This document shows, one piece after another, positions 13,491 through 22,827 of a stretch of DNA of 64,000 nt (the stretch's first letter is position 1; each line of letters starts with the position of its first letter). A model generated the notes under the pieces. It saw only the letters and a program-made list of their open reading frames with translations, had not been told where the DNA came from and ran no database searches. Location of the stretch: contig CM077594.1 in assembly GCA_039654915.1 (NCBI GenBank), positions 72,348,393 to 72,412,392 on the forward strand. The letters are read 5' to 3'. The DNA is from Aquilaria yunnanensis. Taxonomy: Eukaryota; Streptophyta; Magnoliopsida; Malvales; Thymelaeaceae. The position numbers and the translations under genes are program-made.

Positions 13491-13499
13491 TATATAAAG
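13491..13499 (+). promoter_or_regulatory. TATA box of the G2 LTR
   Basis: TATATAAAG, about 260 bp before the LTR end CGCATCA at 13755. It agrees with + strand transcription and with the following primer site and gag. Confidence 0.6.
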
Positions 13500-13755
13500 G
13501 CACATATTCGGGATGTAAACACACAGATTTATGCTGAAATAATATTGCTCTCTGGAGAGGTTTTCTCTTTGGTTCTTGGCGGACTACCTTGGTGCGTAAG
13601 TGTTCTTGTGTTCTTGGTGTTCTTATACTTCTCATTTCTAGTCACAGGTTGATTAGGGGTGGGGGTCTTCAAACCTAGTCTCTTTGATGTCTTGTGGAGC
13701 TTGAAAAATATTTTGGGCGTGTTTCATGGTCTTTATACCATCGGGGTTCGCATCA

Positions 13756-14528
13756 GTTGGTATAAGAGCCACGAGTTCCATTGAAGGACATATCTTGTGT
13801 TCTTGTTTATCTTCATTTTTCCTTCAGTTTTTATTCAGTAAATTCATGTTTTAATTCTCTGTTTTAATCCCTTTTCTTCTTGTTTCAGGTCTGTGTTCTT
13901 TATTCCATCCTTGTTTAAGTCCAAAAATCACAAAAAATAACAAAAAGAAGTCAATCCGTGTTGTCTAGTGTTCTCGGTTTCAATTCGTTTACTCTTGTTT
14001 GTTTCTTATCTTTCTATTTCGTGTCCAGCCCTATTAATCTCTCTTTTTTTCATTGTTTCTAGCATCCTAGAGTCAAGCAAACACCAAAAAAATAAGGATT
14101 CAAATTGAGGAAGTTTTGGTACAACAAAAGTTGTTTCAAATTGTGCAAATTTCAATAGTTTCTTGTTTTTTCCAAATAGAAAACCGACTTTTTGTCTTTG
14201 GCAGCAAGGAATTTCAAGGAGAACATTTGTTTAGCATCAGAAAAGCAAGAAAAAAAAGGAGGAAAAAAAAGGAAAAAAAAGGGAAAAGAAAGAAAAAGAA
14301 AAGAAAAGAAAAGAGCTTGCAAAATGAAGTTTCACAAAGTATTGAAAGTTTTGAGCCCCAAAACCTATCCCATTGTCTTTGAGCCAAAAAGCTTTCTTTG
14401 TGGTTGTTGTGATCATCAATTGCAAGAGCTTCCTACAGTCTTTTAAAAGCTTGTTTAGCCCACCTCTTTTGGACTCAAAATAGTTCTTCAAGAATTCAAG
14501 TTTTGTTTTGTGCTTTGAGGACAGTTTT
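13756..14528 (+). other. G2 leader, first part, with purine tract
   Basis: Untranslated leader between primer site and gag. T-rich at first, then an almost pure A/G tract at about 14237-14313. The frames at 14116-14491 are products of this low-complexity stretch. Interrupted at 14529 by LTR-B1 and continued at 16988. Confidence 0.6.
13757..13770 (+). other. Primer binding site of G2
   Basis: TTGGTATAAGAGCC differs by one base from TTGGTATCAGAGCC, the usual tRNA-iMet-complementary site of plant LTR elements. It starts one base after the LTR end (CATCA at 13751-13755), so it fixes that end. Confidence 0.8.
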
Positions 14529-16987
14529 TGTTACCCACTCTGAGGTAGTCCAGTTATGCTGCCAAAACAGTGCATTTAGACTCCCAAGATTGGTAATGTT
14601 TTGTAGGCCATCAGAACACTACCCTTAGTGTGCCCTCTTGGGCACTATGTAAATACATGCATATTGGTCCAACCATCACACACATATTCACATTTCATGC
14701 ACACCATGGCAGCAAAGAAGGAAAACACTAGCACAAGTCTTAGTTTTGGCTTCCACACATTAGCCAATCTTGTTAAGTTCTAGTGGCCATCTACTGCACC
14801 TGTAACTTCCAATAATAAAATGTATCATTCTATCCACATAGCCCCCTTTTTTCTTTGCTCCATCATCAATTAGAGAGTTAGATCAAACCAAGGAATTTTG
14901 TTTTACATCAATAGCCCACCTATGGACCAAGTTATGGATTTTTTAAGTTGGTTACAAAATTCTGACCAAATGAACAGTAATTAAGCCAAATTTGCGAGGT
15001 CATATCTTTAGCTACAGAGCTCTAAATCCAGAAATTCAAAATCATAGTTAACTCTCTTGATGTTCTCTAGGTGTGGTCAAAATTTCATACCAAGATTCAT
15101 TCTACACAAGGAGATATTAAACTTTAGATCTAGAGTCAAAATTCTGGCAACTTTTGAACCATTTTGCCCATACAATTTTTCCAAACCATGCAAACACTTC
15201 ATTCACAAGGGGAAAGCCCTCCAAGGATATCCCATATATGTCCATTACACATATGAATTACATTCCCTTTCTTTTAACAACTTTATGTGGTCAAAACAGA
15301 ATTTACAAGTAAGCAGCCCATCATTCACACTTAGGCAGCTTTGCACCACATCACTTACATAGCCAAAACATTACTCAAATGTTCACATAGTTGTCTCATT
15401 TTACATGTACATTCATACATGCACCAAAATATGGTCTTAAATCAGCTAAATACGCACCCTAGGTTACAGGAGATCCTGAGACACAATGGACTCCAAAAAC
15501 AGGATGCCGGACAGCTGCAGCACAACAAAATAAGTACCACCATTAAAAATACCAAATGTGCTCCTAAAATCACCAAACTTTCCAGATCACAACTAGACAT
15601 ATGAAAGTTCATGTACCTTAAATTTCAGATCAAAACTCAAACCACAAAGGTTAGTTTGAAGGTGATCTTTCAGCTGGACCTGAAATGACAGAATTGAGGG
15701 GAGTAAGTTTCATTAAGAAACTTAGTAAGGGTAACACTTGATTTCTTAAGGTAATGTGATCCTCATTAAAACCTGCATCCAAAGACACTAAAACAAAAAA
15801 ACCAAAATTCATATATACAAGATATAGCAACCAAATGCCGCAGCCAAACACAAACAACAAAGACATGAAATGTGGCAGCAACATATACCATGGGTTAGTC
15901 CATAAACCACATAATAAACATAACCAAATCACTATGGCAGCCCTCCTCAAGCTAATGCTTGGTCTTAGGAGGATTTTAAAAGTATTTAGTACTAACTTTG
16001 GTCTCTAGAAACCCTCATTTTACTGCCATCTATGTACACTTGACAATAGGTCACAAAACCTTCAATTAGTGCACTCCCCTCAATAAGCTTGGTTCATCAA
16101 GCTCATGGCCCTCTTCCAAGCTTAGCCATAGCTCCATGGATGTTTGAAAATACAGAAAAAAACCCATGAGAGCAAGAGAACCCTTACCTTGATGGGTATG
16201 CTGAAATTGGAGCTTGATCCTAGGTGCACTCAAGCAATAGCACCAAATAGCTTCCAATTGTGCTTCCTTGACTTCAATTGCAAGAAGTTTTGAGTTTGAA
16301 GGTATGGTGGCTATGGAGGAAGTGTGGAGGAGAGGGCTGGCTTTCTTTTTGCTGGTGGACGCTGAAATTTAGAGAGCAAAGGTGGTCTTGACTACTTAAA
16401 TAGTCAAAAGTACACTAAACACACTTAAGTAGTCTTAACCTTGTCCTATGTCATTTTCCTTGCTACAAGACTGTGGTTTCTTAGTCTTAATCTCTTGGCC
16501 CATATTTGACCATCCTTATCTTCCTTTAGAAGCCCTCCTTATGTGGGATAACCCCACAAAACTTCCATTTGACTTAAGTCATAGACATACACATCTTAAG
16601 GCCTACATTAGAACATTTAGGTCCTTTATGCCTTTTTGTGTTTTCTTTGTCCCAACTTGTCTTCCATGAGTGATTTGGTCCTCCAATAGCACTTTCATAC
16701 CATTTATATCCTTCCCATAACTCTTCAAGTCTCTTTCTTGAGAGTTTTGCAATTAAGTACCCGAATTTCTAAAACCTCACAAAAAAGTCCATAGGTTACT
16801 TGACAAACAAGCAATCCTTAAGGCTTTTCTTGGGGGCCAAGTTACCAACTTGGAACACTTTTAAGGAGGTGTTGATCATGCCTTTTTACCCCCCACACTT
16901 CAAACAGTATGGTAAGAATTACACAATATAACAGTTTTTAGCCATTATGACACACTTTTAATTCTCCCATTTTGTGAGGTGGTAACA
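14529..16987 (-). mobile_element. Solo LTR, family LTR-B, copy 1
   Basis: A 2459-bp unit whose + strand ends are TGTTACCCAC and GAGGTGGTAACA, an inverted TGTTACC/GGTAACA pair. Flanking 5-mers GTTTT (14524-14528) and ATTTT (16988-16992) are a duplication with one mismatch. It matches copy 2 (33102-35565) over the full length. A TATTTAAG box read on the - strand near 16391-16406, followed on that strand by a CT-rich stretch, suggests - strand transcription. The 99-aa - strand frame at 15651-15950 has a recognisable relative in copy 2, but it spans LTR sequence and has no known domain. No internal region adjoins. Confidence 0.8.
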
Positions 16988-17115
16988 ATTTTCTTAGAAC
17001 TTTTGAGAACTCTCTGAATAGTAATATCTCACTAACAAATTGAGTGTTTGAGTGTTCATCTTTTGAGTGAAACACGTGAGGTGAGTGTTTGTGAGGATCC
17101 TTGTTTTTTAGGAGT
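16988..17115 (+). other. G2 leader, second part
   Basis: Continuation of the G2 leader after LTR-B1. It leads into the gag start at 17116. No other signal seen. Confidence 0.55.
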
Positions 17116-18270
17116 ATGGAGCGCTAGGAGGATAGGAGGATGAAAGTAAGACCCAATGAGGAGCCAACCATGAGAGACATCCAAGAAACTCTCGATAGAC
17201 TTGTGGGGAGGATTGAGGACATTGACTTGAGATTGCCAAGGAGACCAAATCCTATCTTGCAACCAAGGAGAGGTCCAAGGAGAGAAGAACCCGAGGAGGA
17301 AGAAAGACATTGGCATGACCATGGGCTTCCAAGGAGGGGGGACCCAAGGGAGGACAAGAATCTCAACTCCATCAAGCCTACCATTCGATCCTTCCGAGGG
17401 ATGAGTGATCCCAATGCATATTAGGAATGGGAGTAAAAGATTGAGATGGTATTTGATTGCCATTACTATTATGAGGAAAAGAAGGTTAAATTGGCTACCA
17501 TGAAGTTTACTAATTATGCTCTTGTATGGTGGAATCAGGATGTTACTACTAGGAGAAGGAATGAGGAGGAACCTATACACACATGGAGAACCCTTAAAGC
17601 ATTAATAAAGAGGAGATTTGTGCCTAGCTACTACACTAAAGATCAACGCCTCAAGCTTCAAAAGCTAGTGCAAGGCCCAAGGTGTGTGGAGGACTACCAT
17701 AAAGACTTGGAGATGACCTTGACCCAAGCCAACATCATGGAGGATGACGAGACCACCATTGCTAGATTCATTAATGGTCTTAATCCTGAGATTGCCAATG
17801 AAATAGAGATGGTGCCTTATGTCAACATGGAGGATTTGCTTTATCATGCCACTAAGGCCTAGAGGATCATCAAAAGGTCCAAGGTATCCAAGATATCTCA
17901 AGGAGGAATTTCCACATGAAGAGGAGCATGGAGCAAAGAAGTGCCCAAGCCAAAAGTGGAGGCCACAAAAGGAGACTTGTCTTGACCACAACAAGAAAAG
18001 TCAATCACACTTGTACCACTTTCACCACAACAAGTCTTGGAAGATCAAAGAAAACTTCAAAGTGAGGTTGAGAGAAAAGAAAATGAAGGGAAAGTTATGG
18101 GCAAGAAAATGAGGGGAAAGCCAAGAGAACAACCGAGAGATTAAGTGAAAAGAGTGAACATGAGGGGAAAAAGAGTGGAGAGTTCCCGAGACAAGAAATT
18201 GAGTGTGAAGTTGAGAGAAGACAAGAGTTCAATGAACCCAAACTGAGTGAAGAGAGAAGGGCCTACAGAG
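17116..18270 (+). pseudogene. G2 gag (Ty3/gypsy capsid) pseudogene
   Basis: Frame +17116 reads, across in-frame stops at the fourth codon, 17422, near 17434 and near 17860, as a Ty3/gypsy Gag. An acidic/arginine-rich N-terminus with RPNPILQPRRGPRREE is followed by the capsid core: FRGMSDPNAY, KVKLATMKFTNYALVWW, IHTWRTLKALIKRRFVPSYY, LQKLVQGPRCVEDYH and ARFINGLNPEIANEIE. These are hallmark words of the Retrotrans_gag family (capsid assembly on the element RNA). The region after 17870, where a CCHC zinc knuckle belongs, is frame-shifted and reads as K/E-rich low complexity to about 18270. The start was chosen at 17116 because it is in frame with the conserved core. Not functional. Confidence 0.8.
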
Positions 18271-18293
18271 AAGCCATTCTTTCATCTAACATA

Positions 18294-18914
18294 ATGGAGT
18301 ATTCTTCTAGTGTTGTGTTGTCTTCTTTTCAAGACTTAAATGGATATGAGCTAAAAGAATCAAGGGACAAAATTGTTACAACTCCACCCGAAGTCGTTAA
18401 GTGCAAAGGTGAAAATTTTGTGCTTCCTACACCAAATAAAGATACTTGGAGACTAAGTCCATCCACTGTAATGTATTTCTTCCTAACACCTAGCTTTGAT
18501 GTAGTTTTGCATGAAAATCTCAATCAATGTGTGTTTGCTAGTAATATTATTTTGAAGAATGGTTTTCATGAAACTAGATTAAGAGAAGGAAGTAAGCATG
18601 AAACTTTGACAAAATATGGTTTTAAGCCTTCTAATTCTTTGGTTTTGTCAAATCATCTTTGGAATTGCATGAGTTTCTCTAAAGAAAAATATTTTTTGGA
18701 GTCTTTTGTTTTTTATTTTGTTTGCTTTGCATCCATGTCACATTGTTTTATTTTGCCTCAAGTTAAATATATTTCCTTGGAATTTTTCTTGCATAAATTG
18801 GTTCTTACACATGCATTACATATTTCTTTGATATTCATTCATGTTCAGCCAATTTTTGTGTGTCAATCTTTAATTTCCAGCAACCATTTTTTTTTCATGA
18901 CACATGCGTCTTGA
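18294..18914 (+). CDS. 206-aa ORF of unknown function
   Basis: An uninterrupted 206-codon frame in a neighbourhood where every recognisable gene is broken. It starts MEYSSSVVLSSFQDLNGYEL. The N-terminal half is polar; the C-terminal ~80 residues are rich in F, L, I, H and C with a run such as FVFYFVCFASMSHCF that could pass for a membrane segment. It follows the G2 gag by a few bases and ends 3 bp before LTR-A copy B. No protease DTG motif or RT motif is visible, although pol should start here in a full element. I do not recognise it. It may be chance open sequence in T-rich DNA; its value lies in being open where neighbours are not. Confidence 0.25.
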   Translation: MEYSSSVVLSSFQDLNGYELKESRDKIVTTPPEVVKCKGENFVLPTPNKDTWRLSPSTVMYFFLTPSFDVVLHENLNQCVFASNIILKNGFHETRLREGSKHETLTKYGFKPSNSLVLSNHLWNCMSFSKEKYFLESFVFYFVCFASMSHCFILPQVKYISLEFFLHKLVLTHALHISLIFIHVQPIFVCQSLISSNHFFFMTHAS

Positions 18915-18917
18915 CCT

Positions 18918-20321
18918 TGTTAGTGTTGTGCCCAAAAAGCCAATCATGAGATGATTGTATTTTTTACACATTGAGTCATGATATTTTATTAAGGCATTAA
19001 TCCAGCAATTATGTTTGTTGTTTTGTTTCTGTGTAACGTAATAAACATAATTTCAACCCTAGAATAATGATATTCTCAAATGTCCCTGGTCTAGTATTAT
19101 TGTGGCGCGGGTTGCAATAGTACATAACGACTAGCATATGTGGAGACTAATATGAGATATGTAGTCTACATATGGGTACAAGTTGGAGAACTTGTATACT
19201 GGACCGACCCACCATAAGAACACTACATGGATCGTTATATGAGTGTCATAAGTGATTCTCATAGTGATCATGATATATGTAGTCCTTCGACCTAAGATCA
19301 TCAAGGTTCCCTACATGTGAGACACATACTTGGATACTTTCCTTTCTTGCTCGTAACTGAGTGAACTTGAAGGAGGTCATTGGGTATGCCACATATCATG
19401 TGGAGGGATTTGTATGATCAAGATGGGATTTGTCCCTCCTATGTAAAGGGAGTGATATCTTCGGGCCCCTTGATAGAGTGAGACTTAGAAAATGCATGGC
19501 CATGCTCAGATGAGTTGATATACGATATCAGTGTCATCAGTTTAAGTTGGTTTACTCGGTAATCAAGAAACCAAAGTATGGGCTATACGAGAGTGACACA
19601 TTCCATGTCTTGTGCTTAGTCTTGATATCTTGGACAAAGGGACAATGGCATATATCGATGATCATCATAAAGGTTTAGTCAAATCACCGACAATCTTGTC
19701 ACTTGGGTAGCAATGATATGTTGCTGGACACCGCTCATTGTTTACGATCATAAATGTGATTTATGATCATTGCCAGTGTGGTAAGAGCCTATTGGGTCGC
19801 ACACATGGAGCTATTTGGATCATTAGAGTGCGCAGGCTAATTAATTGGGTTATGGTTTCACAATAATTTCGTATTAATAATGGGCCCAAGAGTTGAGCCA
19901 TTATTAAGCCCAAAATTGAGGCCTAATTGGATTAGGGCTTTGAAACCCATTAGGACTAGAAGTTGAGTCTTACTATAAATACAACTTTTAGTGAGAAATT
20001 TGCAACTTCATGCCCTAGCCTCCCAAAAGGACAGTCGCACTCTTCTCTTACAATTCCTTGGAGGACACAAGCTAGCAGTGCGAGCGCAAGAGAAACGCAT
20101 CTGCCGGGACATGGTGATCCCGAGAGGCTAATGTGGATACCATAGAGAGCTTGAACACGTCAACTATTCAGGTTTTGTGATTTGACTCTACAGTTGAGTG
20201 AGAGATCTCAACCAAAAATTAGGTATGAAAATTTTCAAACACCCGGTTTACCTCATTTCACTTGGATCCTAGAGGGTTTCGGTTAAATTCCGCTGCACTG
20301 TTTGGCTTCTAAAACCCAACG
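18918..20321 (+). mobile_element. LTR, family LTR-A, copy B (no target duplication)
   Basis: A 1404-bp member of LTR-A, + orientation, from TGTTAGTGTTGTG to AAACCCAAC followed by G. It has the 27-nt palindrome and a TATA box near 19974. Unlike the other full copies its flanks do not match: GACCT on the left (G2 sequence), GAAGG on the right (G1 LTR sequence). A copy joining two different flanks is what recombination between two separate LTR-A insertions would leave. Confidence 0.8.
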
Positions 20322-21737
20322 GAAGGCCATCCATGCATGCTTGATATGTTTAGTAAGTCTTCTAAGGTGAATGTAGCAAAACTAGAAATTTTTTGGGTTC
20401 ACAAGTACTAGCGACGCATCTCTAGTACCAGTGATACATTGTCATTGCCGTGCAAAAATTCTAGGAATTTGATAATTGTAGCGATGCCTCACCATAGTTA
20501 TGCTGGCCAACAATTTCTAATTTTTCCAGAGGGTTCGAGGGGAGGCCCAAGAGGGTGCTTAGGGTACCAAAGGGTCAAAGTATACCAAGGGTACTCCGAA
20601 GCTTCCAAAACTCCTCTGAAACCTATGAATTTTTTGAGTTTCATTGGTTACTTTTACCATAAGCAAGAAAACTAGTTAATAAAGGGCATAATGAAGTATC
20701 ACTAGGTTGGGTGAATGGTTTAGTACCATTGCTGACCTAGCCATGCCATTAGGCACAAGCTTTCTATGTGGAATCTTAGTGCGCCTAGTGGGTCCTGAAG
20801 GCCTAGTTGACATAAGTTGCACCATAGTGCCCTATACAACATAAAGGAGTTTCAACTAGTGAATTATCACCGGTTAGGCTATTAGGCTATTTTTGCTAGT
20901 AGACAAGGCTTTGCCTTGTAGTTTAAGGACTAGGTTGAGGAAAAATCTGAAGGGACTGAAACCTATGTGTATAAGTTTAGCCTTAAGTTGTACGAGCTCA
21001 CAGCAGATTACATATCTTCATATATGTGTTCTCCTAAGTATCTTTCTTGTAGGTGGAGGCCCTTTACTAAGAATTCTTGAATTCTCATTCCCTAGTTTAT
21101 GTTGTGTAGATTATGATGTTGTTGGACCCGATAACCACTGAGGGTTGTCATGGTAGTCTGTTGTTGCAGGTACTTTGGCTTGAGAATTTTTATGATTCTA
21201 GTTTTCATGGTTACTTGTTGATTAAGTAATAGTACTAACTATAGTATTTTCTTGGTCGTAGAGGCTTGTAGCACATGGATAAGATTTTTGCATCTAGCCA
21301 TTGGGACTCATCTCCAAGGTCAGAGTTAGTTGGATGGATCTTAGTGAAAGGCCTGTACATATTGTTTGCCTAGTTCCCTCCCATGTCTATGTTCAGAGCT
21401 TTAGACTTTTGGGTTGCTCTGGGGTAATAAGCATTAGCCTACTTTTGTTGAGTGCCCTCACATATTTATTTTGTGTAGTAATGATTATATAAATGCTGAT
21501 TTTGTATGCTTTGACTATTTGAACTTGTTTTCTATGAAAAGTACCTTGGCTAAGTGAATTCTTTATGATTTCCAATTACCTAAGTCAAAGCCTAAAGGGC
21601 ATGCATCTTGCATTATCTAGGTTAATCAACTAGTTTTATGAAGTTTTAATTTGCGCACATATATAACTAGCCAATTGCAATCACCGTGAGATCCGTTCTC
21701 ATAGGCTTCCATGGTAGGGCCAAGGGCGGCCATGTTA
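20321..21737 (+). repeat. G1 5' LTR, second part
   Basis: Matches the 3' LTR from 30317 to its end: GGAAGGCCATCC, GGTGAATGTAGCAAAACT, the AATTCTTGAATTC region, then GAGATCC and CTCATAGGCTTCC. Ends GGCCATGTTA at 21737, level with the 3' LTR end GGCCTTGTTA. The frames found here have no counterparts elsewhere and are not genes. Confidence 0.85.
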
Positions 21738-21742
21738 GTTTT

Positions 21743-21754
21743 TTCTATGAGAGC
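21743..21754 (+). other. Degenerate primer binding site of G1
   Basis: TTCTATGAGAGC agrees with TGGTATCAGAGC at 9 of 12 bases and lies 6 bp after the LTR end, where the tRNA-iMet-type site should be. Confidence 0.5.
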
Positions 21755-21865
21755 TCTAGTTTAAAGTTTATAGATATTAGAGGCTAGGACAAAGATCTAG
21801 TTTAAAGTCCATGTGCTAGGATAGTTAGTACTGACCAACAGATAGGGAATGTCGTCCGGCTTTGG

Positions 21866-22827
21866 TTGCAAGTTGCTATGGTTGACACTAGGTTAGAAGC
21901 TTTAAAAGGATCTATGGAACTTGGTGAAGGTTCTAGTGATCCAGTTGTGCCAAGGTTGGATGAGATATCTAGGGTGCTTCAGGGGATGACTCAGACTTCT
22001 ACGCAAGTGGTGTATCATATGACTATGATAATTAATGAGTTGTTCCAAGACCAAGAGGACAGAGGGGCTATCCAGGAATGAAATGACCAAGCGAATTAAA
22101 CATCGCCAGGTCAGGAAAGGCATGTTGATCATCGACAAATTCCTAGGGCTCATCATAGAGGAGAACATACGTATGAACATGAAGAGGAGCCAGAAGAGCT
22201 GGACACTCCAATAAGGGGAGAAACCCCACACCAGATGAGAATGCTTGATAAGTTCAAGATGGTTGACCCACCAAATTTTGAGGGGTTAGGCGACCCCGGT
22301 AGAGCATAGTATTCGTTATCCAGGATGAATCAAATTTTCTCCTATGGAGGCTATGAGTCAGAGTAAAGGATGGCCTTAGTACTCTTCTTTTTTAGAGGGA
22401 GGGCTAGTTTATGGTGGGATGATGTGTTGGAAATGTTGAAGGAAAGCAATGGCACTCGACTAGAACAGAAGAAAAAGGTGCTAAAATGGTTGGACTTTGA
22501 GAGTAAGTTCCAACAGGAATACATCAATGAGGCTTCTCAAGATGAGGAAAGGATCCAGCTTGAAAACCCTATTCAAGGAGAGATGTCTATGAGGGAGTAC
22601 GAGTAACACTACAATTCGCTCATTTAGTATGCTCCATATATGGCCGATAAGGATGAGTTGAAGGCTAAGAAGTTCTTTCAAGGTCTGAGGCCTATGCTTT
22701 GAAGGTATATAGCAACAGTGGACATTTAGAGCAACCACTAAGTGGTTTAGAATGTGTTGGCCTTAGAGAGAGAAACCTACCTAGGTGAAAGTGTTAGGAA
22801 ATGTCCAATGGTATGGAAGGTGGATGA
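21866..22827 (+). pseudogene. G1 gag pseudogene, 5' part
   Basis: The frame begins MQVAMVDTRLEAL and is broken by in-frame stops near 22079, 22097, 22306, 22363 and 22604. Recognisable Gag parts are a polar N-terminus, then KFKMVDPPNFEGLGDPG (the conserved F-x-G-x-x-D/N-P entry to the capsid domain), a region with RASLWWDDV, and a C-terminal part with DFESKFQQEYI and LIQYAP/KFFQGLRP-like words. This is the Retrotrans_gag family of Ty3/gypsy elements. Several stops replace codons that are CAG, CAA or TGG in relatives, as expected from C-to-T change. The gene is split by LTR-A copy C at 22828 and continues at 25653. Confidence 0.8.

Larger units (their letters stand above)
12646..18917 (+). mobile_element. 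Ty3/gypsy fragment G2 (LTR, leader, gag)
   Basis: Second gypsy-type element lying inside the G1 5' LTR. From left to right: a coding remnant, an LTR with TATA box ending at 13755, a primer site, a leader split by a solo LTR-B, a gag pseudogene, and a stretch of unknown coding value. No protease, RT or integrase is seen before LTR-A copy B begins at 18918. Either the 3' part was deleted or it was a gag-only non-autonomous element. The left edge is not certain. Confidence 0.65.

Noticed and set aside
14237..14313. Polypurine tract marking a 3' LTR
   Set aside because: No TG-starting LTR follows; it lies between a primer site and gag, where a leader is expected.
14116..14491. Overlapping ORFs rich in K/R or F/S
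   Set aside because: All three frames translate the same A/G-rich tract in the G2 leader; low complexity, not a gene.
15651..15950. Minus-strand ORF with a similar frame in LTR-B copy 2 (34218-34457)
   Set aside because: The likeness follows from the nucleotide similarity of the two LTRs; both ends differ and no domain is seen. Recorded as part of LTR-B only.
17056..17580. 174-aa minus-strand ORF
   Set aside because: It is the antisense of the G2 gag, whose + strand reading has clear capsid motifs.
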